From Protea cynaroides (taxonomy: Eukaryota > Streptophyta > Magnoliopsida > Proteales > Proteaceae), in the NCBI GenBank assembly GCA_028583415.1, contig CM053266.1, positions 46,812,726 to 46,876,725 on the forward strand: DNA of 64,000 bases, written 5' to 3'. Within the stretch, counting starts at the first letter, position 1. Each line of letters begins with the position of its first letter. A program made the position numbers and the translations under genes. The notes under the pieces are model-generated. The model was given only the letters and a program-made list of their open reading frames with translations. It searched no databases and was not told the origin of the DNA. This document shows, piece after piece, positions 22,053 to 33,384 of this stretch.

Positions 22053-22231
22053 ACCCCAAAAAGATAGTTCAGTTGATAAGGATCAATACTTTTACCCCAA
22101 AAGGATAGTTCAGTTGATGAGGATCAATACTTTTACCCAATAAATAAATAAATCAACACCTCATAATTAACCTCATAATTAAGAGATTATGAATTCAAAT
22201 CTCTTTGGGGCTTACCCATTAGGAAAAAAAG
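22053..22231 (+). mobile_element. tRNA-derived SINE with a duplicated 5' head
   Basis: The A-box-like head CCCCAAAAAGATAGTTCAGT...GATAAGGATCAATACTTTTA occurs twice in tandem (22056-22096 and 22097-22140). It is followed by ATCAACACCTCAT..., a B-box-like GAATTCAAATCTCTTTGGGG and a short A tail (22222-22231). It is related in layout to the SINE at 8845-8980. Confidence 0.65.
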
Positions 22232-22305
22232 TAGCCGAATTGCTTTTGATTTCTTCAACTTCTTAAGAGGGTTGTGTAACATTGAGTTTGCGGATACATA
22301 CATTA

Positions 22306-22310
<5 letters not shown>

Positions 22311-22344
<34 letters not shown>
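22311..22344. repeat. (TC)n microsatellite
   Basis: About 17 TC units. Confidence 0.95.
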
Positions 22345-22347
<3 letters not shown>

Positions 22348-23283
22348 GGCTGGTTTCATACTTTCAGTATCGGTGTTGGTACTAGTACATTTCCCTAAAA
22401 GCGGTTTTGTATTCGTTGTTTGGTATTAGTTACTCGACAAAAGTGTTAGGTATCTTATTGACATGCCAAAAGCAAAAGAATTAATGGGATGTGTAAACTT
22501 AGGTCTTTAACTTATTCCATACTAGGCTGGCCAATCTAATGCCATCTTACTCATATACCAAAAGCTCCAAAACTAATGATGGAATGTGTAAAGTCAGGGG
22601 CTCGTAATCTATCCCATATTATATCTGTTCAATTTAACAACTATACACTAAATTAGACCCCATCAGGCAAACACATACTACCATACTTTCGTAATCGTTA
22701 TCCTCGACAGCTCTCATTTTGGCAGTACACAACCTTTCATAAGTGCTCTCATTCTAGTAACATATAGTTTTCTCTAAGAAGTTCCATTTTGACGCTCTAG
22801 GAATTCTATTTTTTAATAGCATATGATTTTTGAAGGGCTTTCACTTTACTCTAAGTAGCTCTTTCTTGACGGCTATCTACCCACGTCCCCTTTTTGTAAC
22901 TCAAATTCATGACTCTCAAATCCTAAACATTGATGGCAAAAACTTCAATGTTGATGGAATGTGTAGAGTTCATGTCTTTTATCCTATCTAATAAAAGGTT
23001 AGTTCAGTTCAATCCATATCTTAGATTGGATCCCACCACACACGAAGTTGAACACCAATTAAAATGTTTGAATGTTTGAGTCCTCCCACCCAATCAAGAA
23101 GGATAAAAATGGTTGGAGGTGACAGTTTCGACGTTTTGTGTGTAAAAAACCATCACATCCATGACAATAAACTTCACCATGGGTGAGGAGAAACTTAAGC
23201 TTTCCATTAATGATTACCTATACAACATCTTTACAATCATTTGGTGTGGCTGTCAGGCAATCAATCTTGTAAAAAGGAATATT

Positions 23284-23531
23284 CAATAATGAGGATCCAC
23301 ATCGTCTCCCGCCTGGGTTTGGGCGGGAGATTGGCGGCCCCGGATGGATGGCCGTCACCTGGCACTCGGAGGGATCCGAGCCCTCCATCCGAGCCGACCC
23401 CCCAGTCGGCTCAGCTTGTCGACTGGGGGGTCGGCTCGGATCCCTCCGAGTGTCAGGTGACGGCCATCCATCCAGGCCGCCCAGTCTCCCGCCCAAACCC
23501 AGGAGGGAGACGATTTCTGTTCCAATAATGA
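23284..23531. mobile_element. Hairpin (foldback) MITE, family copy 1
   Basis: The 230-bp element (23293-23522) is flanked by the 9-bp duplication CAATAATGA (23284-23292, 23523-23531). It is almost one long inverted repeat: GGGTTTGGGCGGGAGA, GATGGATGGCCGTCACCTG, CTCGGAGGGATCCGAG and CCGACCCCCCAGTCG all recur in inverted order after the centre near 23408-23420. It is strongly GC-rich compared with its surroundings. Long open frames on both strands come only from its composition. Copies 2 and 3 are at 36478 and 43110. Confidence 0.92.
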
Positions 23532-26500
23532 AGGACAAAAGAGAAAATGAGGGTCTACTATTTCTTTTCCGAACAAAAGCTAATTATCACCCAAGTAGAT
23601 AACGACATTTGTCACCAAGGGATTTGATTCTTAACTACACAGCTTACAAGGTCTAACAAACCCTCACCTAAATATCAAACTATCATTGTATATTGTGTTT
23701 TCTTTGATGACAATGAGTGTTCATTAAAAAGAGAATCAGTGATAACACTTTTGTCACTGGTTAAGTGACATATAGTTGGATTTTTTTTTTCTTCTGTGGA
23801 AAACAAGTTCTTTGTTAAATAGGGTTTCCTAAGTGGAAATTTGTTAAATCAATATTTGAATTTGGACCAAGTTGCCCTTCACCCGGGGTGACTTTATTAC
23901 CTTCTGATGTGAATCTAGGGTCAATTTCAAAGTGACTTTGTAAAAGAATACCTATGGACGACTATGATCCTCAGGCTATGTAAGGATGTCAAGAAAAGAA
24001 ATTTTTTGAAATAAACTGATAAGAAAAATAAATATATAAATTTATTATTGTTTCATCGTTACCTTTGATTTATTATTATTTTTTATTGACTTCTAAAAAT
24101 AACCTCAATTCTCTTTCACTACTTGTGAAGAGAATCTTTCTTCTTTGTTTTATATTATCTCTAAATCAAGCTTCCTTAAGCATGTGAGCATTTTTTTTTT
24201 TTTAATTTTTTAATTTTCTTATAAAAAGTGATTTGCCATTGTCAATTATTGCCTTCCTTGCTCTACGGCCTTTTATTTTTACAAGGCAAAATGAAGGAGA
24301 AGAAGTTGAGAGTCACTCCAGTTTTCTTCCTTCACCCATTTTGGGAAGGTTTTAAATTTCAAATTTTGAATCGCCAGAATCATCAGCCTATTCAAATCAA
24401 CCAACGGAAAGCATTAAAAAAATAAAATAAAATCCTCGACCAACGGATTATCCTCAGTCCCGGCCAATTCTCGAATAATTCAGATCTCAAAATCTATAGA
24501 GATTGATCCTATATTGATTTCAAAATCTTAAACCTTAATAAATAAATGAATAATGCTAATGAATAGTTGTACTTTGGCTCCTATGAGTTTGATCACCAAT
24601 AGACTTGGTAGTGATTAGATTAAGATAATGATGGTGATAATAACCAAGTCAAATTTTTTATAATTTTAGGAAAACCAGAGACCTTCTTAGTTTACAAGTT
24701 TATATTATAATAAAAATTAATCCAGGAACAACTGTACAAGTGGATCTTTTCTTTTTCAATGGTAGTGAGATTCAAGAGTTTGAGATACTCCTTTATATAA
24801 AAATGGAGCTATGATCCTTACCAGCGATTTCCCAATATTAAAAAACAGTACCCTACCCATCTATAATACATTTTTTTATAAATTTTATGGGGTGGAGGTT
24901 CAGGATGATCTCTTCATTCATCAGTTAGACTCCGTTTGTTTTGACGTAAAATTTTACATATAATATTCTATTTGTTAAAAAAATTTCAAAATTTATTCTC
25001 TTATTGATCTTACAGTTCTATGCACGACCGTGCATAATAATATTCTTTGAGAGGCCGATCAGATGTAGGAATCAGTGAACCCTATGGTTAGTAGGGCCTG
25101 TTCCAAGCTTCCAAAGATTAATCTAAAGGTGGGTAAGGGTGGTGATCATAGCTAAAGAGGTATATATTATACCCCCTGGTCAACATTTGCAACAGGTTTC
25201 ACTGAAAACAGTTGGATTATTTTGTGTTAAATATGTTTGATTGAATCTAAAGGTGTTCATTGAATCCAAGGGTGTTCAAATATCGAAATTGCATTGCACC
25301 GGGTATAGTAATGATTCAAGTTTTCATATTATATTCTTACTTGGTACAAAAACCGATAAGGGTTTTTTTTCTTATACCTTACTGGAATCATACCGAATAC
25401 CGTACCAATTGACACCCTTAATCATTATCTCATCATTATTGTTGTCTTTCTTATGTTATTTTATTTTCTTTTCTCAACATCCAAATAAATATCATGCAGA
25501 GATTGAGACAATCCCTCTTAGGCTTAAAACAAGACTCACAAACTCACTCCAAAGAAATACCAACATACTGAAAATTTTCAAATCATAGGGGAGGCAACCG
25601 TGTAATAATGCTTCTAAAGTCACAAGAAGCATCTTTAGAAGTAGGCAATTATAATTCCAAATCTTATGGCCCAAGTCATCTCAAAACCATGTGCTCTAAT
25701 AGAGGACAAAATGAACTTGATAGAGAAGCAACCATTAATAAAGAGAGACATCATCATCATGCATAAAAAATAAACCCCTAATGAGGTAAGTGAGAAGCAA
25801 TAACATCTTAACTAGAACTTTAAGATTTTAAGGATGAGATCAATCAGTTGAATAAGTACTAAGAATCTCTAATGAAAATAGTATATGTTGGATGGAAAAT
25901 CTATTGGAAGCCAGCACCCTCCCATTATGAGACCAAGTTCTTGAAATTAAATCAAACTTCGAAATGTGGAAAAAAATTCCTCTCTTGTTGTTCAGTTGTG
26001 ATTCAACAGTGCATTGAATGAACTCTAGCCACTGGATCACGACTGAAGCCCCTCCAATGACAAGAGAGGATCCGAGACCACGAAGCGTAGGGCTGCAAGC
26101 TTGGCCACAATAAAACACACAACTTCACAAAAGCAAAAAGAAATTAAAAACAAAGGAAGCAAGATAAAAAAACATCAGGCAGGGTTTGGTATGCAATCTT
26201 GGAATGTATTCCTAGAAAATTTAGAATAGATAATGCATTCCTAACATAGGATGAGAATAGTCTAAAGAGAAAGACATTTCTGTTCTGAACTCGGAATGCA
26301 GAATAGCTGAAAGAGAGACACCATCATTATGTATCTGCTGGAGCCAAGTACCCTTTCATTCTGAGACCAAATTCAAGAAACTAAATCGAAGTGTGAAGTA
26401 GGATTACAAGTTTAGCCACAATAAAATTCATGTAACAAAAGTTACTAACAATAACAGGTATAGGAGCCAATTAAATGAACACAGGAATTACGAGGAAAAC

Positions 26501-26955
26501 TCTTCGAAAAAGAGGATGAAACCACGAGGATTTAGCCCAAAAAATCTCCACTGTTAATTATAATGAGAATGCAAATTACGTGTCTAATTTAGCAAACACA
26601 ATAAAGCCATAGAAATGCATATTACAAAGCCAAAGAGCAAAATGCATGTAAGAGTAGTGTAACCATACACAAGAAGAAAGAAATAAGCTCAATTCAAATT
26701 TGGCCCCATATTCTTGGGAGCTGTTGATGGGTATGGGTCCCACACTCCAGAGATGGGTCTCACACCTCATCCACGATTTCCAAAGATGTGGGGTAGTTAT
26801 CATGTAAAAAGGTGAGTTGCACTCAAAAGGAGTCCGGGGTGTAAGGGGTATGCTTTTCTTATAAGCCAAAACCTACCACAAAGGTTCTAAATCTAGGTAT
26901 TAGACAAGGTATCAGCTGAGTCTAAAATCGGATCAGGTTATGAATCCAATTGAAA
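23532..26955. other. Intergenic DNA, no gene supported
   Basis: AT-rich sequence. It holds a half-copy (about 24928-25010) of the GTTTGTTTTGACGTAAAATT MITE found complete at 33197-33384. It also has two related segments, at 25905-26115 and 26340-26435 (both with GAGACCAA...TTGGCCACAATAAAAC or TTAGCCACAATAAAAT), and a fragment of the TTTGGTATGCA MITE type at about 26177-26300. Confidence 0.45.
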
Positions 26956-28669
26956 GACATGTGGTCTTTTTTTTTTTTTTGCTAAAGATCCGAAGTATAT
27001 TAGAAAAAGAAATGGAAAAAAAAACCCTAATAGGGTGTTAAACCCCCACCTTTGGCATTGCCTTCAGCAGGCGCCACGCCGGGCAAGAACCATACAACCG
27101 ATTAAAACTGATACCTTGGCCTATGGGAGACATCCCAAATAACCTCCCTAACAACAATATAAGGGCAAGAATACCATACATAAAATTGTCTATCATATGT
27201 AGCCTTCCTTGCTAACTTATCCGTAACAACATTAGATTCACGAAAACAAACCAAGGAAGAGATGAAGATATGCAACCTTTAACCGAAGATTTGGAGTCAA
27301 ACTTCAACCATATCTGAGAAAATCCTAACCGGATTGCAACCTGAAGCCCCAAAAACACAGCCTTCAACAGAAATTAGTTGCAACACCTATGTACTCTACA
27401 CATGCAAAGACCACCTCCCCCCTATGAGTGCGAACTACTCCACCCGCATCAGCTTCACCTGAGTTCTCAATGTTACACCCATCACTATTTATTTTGCACC
27501 AACCTACCAATGGAGGGTTTCAGAAAAGTTCTAAGATAGCCGTAGAAGTCTTCGAGCATGTCACTAGTGCAAGCACATGCATAACACGAAGATCCTCAGT
27601 TGACTTGATAACACAAGGTTTTCTCACTGATAAATCCCTGCAACCTCTTTTAATCTTGACACCATCCGATCTGACTAGAGCATTCCTATTCAAAGCATCA
27701 TTTCTTGTCTGCCGTAGTGCATCTACTACCACAAATAGCGCACCATTCCAGATGTGTTTATGAGACACGACTGAAGATTTCTGCATCCACCAAGAAAGTA
27801 ACTCACTACACTTGTCAAATGTTCTCATCGCCACTGCAAACCAGGCACCAACCATACGCCATATATCCTTAGACACATTACATCTGCAAAACAGATGATC
27901 AGATGTCTCCTCCTCTAACCGACACAAATAGCACCTAGAGGGGTACAAAACACCCTTTTTTCAAATGCAATCATCAGTCGAAAGCCTATTTAGACACCAT
28001 CTCCAGGCCGTCCAAGACAACCTAGGCGGAAGAGCATTGTTCCACACTAACCCAGCCCATCGTTTAAAATATATATATATATAATAATAATTACTTCGGT
28101 TTAGGATTTCTGCTCATATGCCATGTGGATTTCACATAAAACAAACCTGAGTTTTCCCTAGTCCATAACAGCTGATCAGTAGCTCCCACAACCAATGGTA
28201 TCTCCCTAGTATCATCAAAATAATGATGCAACATTGGTGAAGATACCACCGGCTAGGTCCATGCACCATTAGAAAGAAAACGTCCAAGATTGCAGTCTCA
28301 ATCTCTAAATGCATTATCACACAAACTCAGTTTGTCCTTTAATGAAAAATCTCCAAACCACCGATCATTCCATGTGTGAATTTTCAATCCATCACCAATG
28401 AACCAACGAGTGTGCTTTGCCATCCATTCCCAAACTGATTAGATACTACGCCACACAAGAGACTCGCACATAGGTTGATGAATGCATCCATCCGTAGAAA
28501 GATAATGGCCACGCATAAACAAAGCAAAAGGGGAATTATCAGTCTTCACCTTCCAAGTCATTTTACACAATAAAGCATCATTAACCTACCCCAATCGACG
28601 GAAGCCCAAACCACCCTCTTTCTTTGGAGCACACATGTCATCCCACTTGACTACCATTGACAAGTGGTC
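26956..28669 (-). mobile_element. 5'-truncated L1-type LINE (RT C-terminus, zf-RVT, RNase H) with target duplications
   Basis: On the minus strand the 28600s encode VVKWDDMCAPKKEGGLGF, typical of plant L1 reverse transcriptase ends. A zf-RVT motif follows (CYLCRLEEETSDHLFCRC near 27880-27940), then an RNase H-like stretch (NSDGCN...EADAGGVVRTHRGEVVF at about 27390-27490). The frame is interrupted by several stops. The element ends with an A-run (T-run on plus, about 26967-26983). Flanks GACATGTGGTC (26956-26966) and GACAAGTGGTC (28659-28669) look like an 11-bp target duplication with one change. The 142-codon open frame at 27520-27948 is a surviving piece of this LINE, not a gene. Confidence 0.88.
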
Positions 28670-29604
28670 GATACTATATATAATAATATTAAAAAGAATT
28701 GAATCACAATTACATCGACATTAATTAAATCTAAAACAAATATGAATCAATCAATCCAATAGAAATTACTTGAAGGGTGGCTACCATCCTAAGGAAAAAA
28801 TTAAAATCCATAAACATCTTTGTATTGACTAGGGGTGTATCCGAAAAAAAAAAAAATAGAGTCCTTTACTTGTTCGGGTCCCAAAAACCCAATACCCATA
28901 CCCATGTGGATCCTGCATCACGAGAAGGGAATCCAACAAAATAAAACAACTCACTAATAAGTAATTCCATCCGATTATCTCACTAAAAATGAAGTATTAA
29001 TTGGTATTGGCCATGGTATTCTTGGTATTGCTAGCCAATAAAGGAATGACACGTGTTTGCATTGATTAAAAAATAAGTAAATACAAAAGTGTCGGATCAT
29101 GTCCGAGAATACTTATACAAATTGACCGATATGAAACCATTTTTAAAACCTTTCTTACAGGCCAAAGACAACAGCTTAAGATTAGAGGGCTGGGGAAAGC
29201 AAAGAATAGTTCACCTGCAAGTATTTGTTCTTTCTTGGAATTCTATTATCGTTCATATCTAGTGGATCTTACACCACATCGACAGTGATGAAATTCCAAA
29301 AAAGATACAAGTACATGCAGGTGATCTAAACTTGAAAAATCTTTGTAAGATAAGATCCTTCCATAGCCTTAAAAAAGGTTTAGGGTATCTTTGGAGTCCA
29401 TTTTCAGAATCTAATTCTGGCACGAAAACTCTCCTGAGCCCAAACATGGTTCGTTTTGGTGCCACTTGTGGCTGATTTTAGGGTTTTTTAACCCAATTTT
29501 GGCATTTTAGAGGCCAATTCCATCGTTGATTTCCATTACTCAGACCTTAGGTATTACTGGTTCATGTCCTTCAAATTCGCTGCTGTAAACCTCTAACATA
29601 GGTA

Positions 29605-29888
29605 GGCTATGTTTGATATGCATTCATGAAAATGCATAGGTCAAGAACACATTCTGAAATGATAAAAAAAAACAGTGCTTGGTATGCAGACTCTTTCTTG
29701 GATCGTGGAATGTTCATCCAATATGATCTATAATGAAATACGCTATTTACCTCATTCTGCATTCTAAGTCCAAATTAGAACAGTATCACTCCTTATCCCA
29801 TTTTTATTCTATATTAAGAGTGTATTCTTTATTTTGAAAGTTCATTTCTAAAAAAATGCACTATAATAATACATATGCCAAACACATC
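29605..29888. mobile_element. Tourist/PIF-type MITE (degenerate)
   Basis: The ends GGCTATGTTTGATATGCAT (left) and, inverted, GATGTGTTTGGCATATGTAT (right) form a terminal inverted repeat. TTA follows on the right and GTA precedes on the left, an imperfect 3-bp duplication. About 284 bp, no coding capacity. Confidence 0.6.
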
Positions 29889-32162
29889 TTAATCTCTCTA
29901 TGTATCAATTGGGTATTGGTTCTTTAAACTGGTGGCAGGGATTAATTACGCCAGCATTTTCTCTCTCTATCCCTCCTCATTGAGAGCTCCTCACCCCTGC
30001 CTGCTTCGACAACCCCATATCAATATTAATAAGAATCTGGTTCCTCTCCCCATCCATGGAGAATAATCAGTTTTCATGTACCCCATATCTATTAATAACT
30101 GGATATTGATCTTAATCAAATTAGATAACAGCTTATTAATCAAACTTTTAATACAAAATAATAACAGCACAGCTGCCATCACACTAAGTTAGCAAGCTGG
30201 CGTTATCACTTCTCTTTCCATTTTTCCCATCCCTTGACACTCCACTTGGAATGAGTTCAGTTTGGAAGAAAACCTACCTTAAACTTACCATTGCCACTTG
30301 TCACTGCTGCTGTTTACATGTATACTTTCATTTCCTATTGCAAGAAAACCTCCATTAGTACTACATTCAAGTGCTTCCACTCTCTCTCTCTCTCTCGTGA
30401 AGACCCCTCTTACTTTCTCATTAATGGGCTTATTGGCATCTTAATGGAAAAGTAAAAGCATCACTAACATTGTATTTTAGATAGAGAAAGCACCAAAATT
30501 GATAAAAACGGTGGCCCTGAGTCATCATCAATTTCACACTTGCTTTCTGTGTTCATCCCAAATGTCTCTACTTTGTGGGTTAGCTGAGGTTCAAATCATT
30601 CTCAGCCAAAAAAAAGGTTGAATGATATGATTTTTATTAAGTGTATTGATCTCCATATATATACTCTATATTGGACAAAACTGAGTCTCGATAACCATAA
30701 GGGGCATCCATGGCAGGAGGCCGAGTGCATGGGGTTCCCAGTTGCCATGCTAATTGTCTCTAGCTTCTTCTGTCATATCATGTGGTCACCATTCATATAT
30801 ATCAAATAAATTCAGAGATATATATATTGTTAGTTTTCCATCACTCTCAAGGCAAAATGATACCCTCTCTATCTTCCTTCTCTCTCCTCTCCTTGTACAA
30901 CCAAACCCAACTTTGTTAAAAGAAGAATGGCATGATAACCAAAATGGAATCACCCATCATTCAAAGAAGCAACCCAAGTCCCATTATCCATCATTTATTA
31001 ATGACCCACCACCAACTCTTTTCCCTTATATATATTATCAAACTCTAGCTAGTACCATACACCCTGGGATATCATCCATCCCATGTATCCATGCATGCAT
31101 GCATGCATGCACTATTGTTTCCAAAGTTTTTCTAAACTAGAGAGAGAGAGAAGTTTCTGATTTCTGTTATACCCATCTAAAGACTTCCAGTTGAAGCAAA
31201 TAATGTCATGCATATCTTCATTTACAGATCGATCCTCCATAAATCTTAATCAGTTGCTCTAAACTGTAACCAAATCTCATTTTCTTTTTTTTCTTTTTTT
31301 TTTCTTTTTATTTTGTGTGTGTGTGTGTGGAAAGAAATGTAACCAATCTCTAGTGACATTTACAGTGGGCCCTATGACCAAAACCCATCAAACATTACAT
31401 ATTTAAAGGACCTCTTTAAGTTAAAAAAAATATATTGAAAAAAACTCCATTTTTTTTTGGGTGAAGTTAATCCCCTCCACTCCTTGTAAAAAAATGCAAA
31501 ATATGTAATTAAAATAGTAAACTACTTTTCTGACCTTCCAATTAGGACCTTTATATATCTCCATTACCACAAATTGTTTTATTTTATTACTGACACTTTA
31601 GGTTATAATACATGCACAACTGTTAAATAATCATGAAATACACACAGAGTGTCCTAAAATTACACCAATTGGCAAGGTAAGCTATTTATTTTTCATTTAT
31701 ATTACTCTGTGGTATCCATACCGATTTGCAGTGGTCCCAACAATCTTCTCATTTAATCATCTTACCTAAAGTAAAAATTCTTTTATCTTTAATAAAATTG
31801 AATTGGCTGATTCTGTTAGTTATATGCTCATGGTACGAACCTTTCTTGCAGCCCAATCACTTTAAAAGCCAAGAATAACTCTCAAATGGTAGATCATATA
31901 AGAAGAAATTTTATGGATAGATAGACCTTACGAGCAGTCAAAATTAAGGCCGAACCAAAAGGACTGTCTCATTCTAACCAAAAAATGGGCTGAACGACAT
32001 AACCCAAAAAAAAACAGCGTCATCGACACTTCTCTCTTTCGTCAACGACAACTCCTGAGTGCCAGACCCCGGCCCCTAATGCAACCCTTCTCTCTCTATT
32101 TTTTACCTGCTTCCAGCTCTTCCAAGTTCAGAAATGAGAACCAAATGCTATGCCTTGCTCAT

Positions 32163-32221
32163 AGAAGAGAGAGAGAGAGAGAGAGAGGGGAGGGGAGGGG
32201 AGGGGAGGGGGGGGGGGGGGG
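32163..32221. repeat. (GA)n then (GGGGA)n then G-run, G-quadruplex-prone
   Basis: From 32187 the sequence is GGGGA repeated four times followed by a run of about 15 G. Four or more G4 tracts spaced by one base is an ideal intramolecular G-quadruplex pattern. A (GA)n run precedes it. Confidence 0.95.
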
Positions 32222-33196
32222 TGTTAATGTATATAGGAGTCTTAAGTTGACTTCAATCTGTAGGAGTTTGTATTTAGCAAGCCAAATGAAACCGAGCCCA
32301 GTGCCCTTGTATGTATAACAAGTATAACAAGCAATTGAGATAGACAGAGGGGTTCGGGGATCTGACTGACATGCTAGATGATATGTATAAATGTCATCGG
32401 TCAATCAATGGCCTACACATGGCGATGTAATCCCTCGCTAAGATAATTCTTTTCTCACAACATAATTAAGGCAAATCTGACCACTAACACATTATCAGAT
32501 TTATATCAGACAATAAGACTGGATAGCCGGAGACATATATAAACGTCCTCAGGAATTCTAGAGTTATACTACAGAAGTGTGCAAGACCTATATCCCATCC
32601 CTATAAATAGATTCATTTACCAATGGTTACATCAGACTCCACTTATTCTTTTTTTACTGTTCGATCGTCTTTTTATGGTTAGTTAATTCGGATCTAACTT
32701 AAGCATCGAAGTGTATCCTTGAACCCCAAATCCAATAATTCTTATCATCTGCAAGCAAAATACCGCACCTCAGATGATCGATTTAATTTGGATTCCAACA
32801 CCAAAACTAGATAATAATAATAAAACTGGGAGACCCATTCAATGGTCCAACTAATAGAATCGTTTGCATCAAAATTAGTTGAGATTAAACAACCACGACG
32901 GATAAATTTATGATTAATGAAGTTGGTTCTCTTTTATAATCGTATGGCTGTCTCTATTGGTAGTTGGTACGTAGTTGGTACATACAACCCACCTTAGTCC
33001 TTACCTCTTAATACACAACCCACCTTAGTCCTTACCTCTTAATACACAACACCGTATCTTAAGAGTTGCTAAAAGAATGAAATATATGGTAGATTGGAAG
33101 TCTAATCCCATCATTATTTATGGTATCTTATATTTTTTTTTAAGATTTTTTTTATATAGGTTTCTTTTGTTTTGATGTAAATTTTTTATCTATATT

Positions 33197-33384
33197 CCGT
33201 TTGTTTTGATGTAAAATTTTATTGTAAAATGTTATGTATAATATTTTATAAGTAAAAAAAAAATCAATGCTCATTTCTAGTGGGTAAAAGAAATATGAAG
33301 TTCTTTTTCCTTTTGAAAACAAACATTGAAAAACAAAATTACATATAAAATGTTACACGTAAAATTTTACATCCAAACAAACAC
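33197..33384. mobile_element. MITE with GTTTGTTT-G-ATGTAAAATTTTA termini
   Basis: The left end CGTTTGTTTTGATGTAAAAT and right end (inverted) GTGTTTGTTTGGATGTAAAA form inverted repeats. Internal ATGTTATGTATAATATTTTA and inverted ACATATAAAATGTTAC extend the fold. A partial copy of the left end lies just upstream (33158-33185) and another at 24928-25010. Confidence 0.6.

Larger units (their letters stand above)
19156..23283. other. Intergenic DNA downstream of the sterol reductase remnant
   Basis: No gene is supported. Contents: three degenerate repeats of about 105 bp (20905-21165), a SINE with duplicated head (22053-22231), and a (TC)n run at 22311-22344. Short open frames show no coding character. 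Confidence 0.5.

Noticed and set aside
23218..23602. Four overlapping GC-rich open frames of 73-106 codons
   Set aside because: They arise from the palindromic, GC-rich MITE; similar translations appear on both strands because the element is an inverted repeat.
27520..27948. 142-codon minus-strand frame as a hypothetical gene
   Set aside because: It contains the zf-RVT motif and lies inside an L1 LINE with A-tail and target duplications.
30840..31300. MicroRNA gene candidate near a TATATATATTA box and CATGCATGC repeat
   Set aside because: None of the conserved plant miRNA sequences I know occurs here, and no extended hairpin of miRNA-precursor type is evident.
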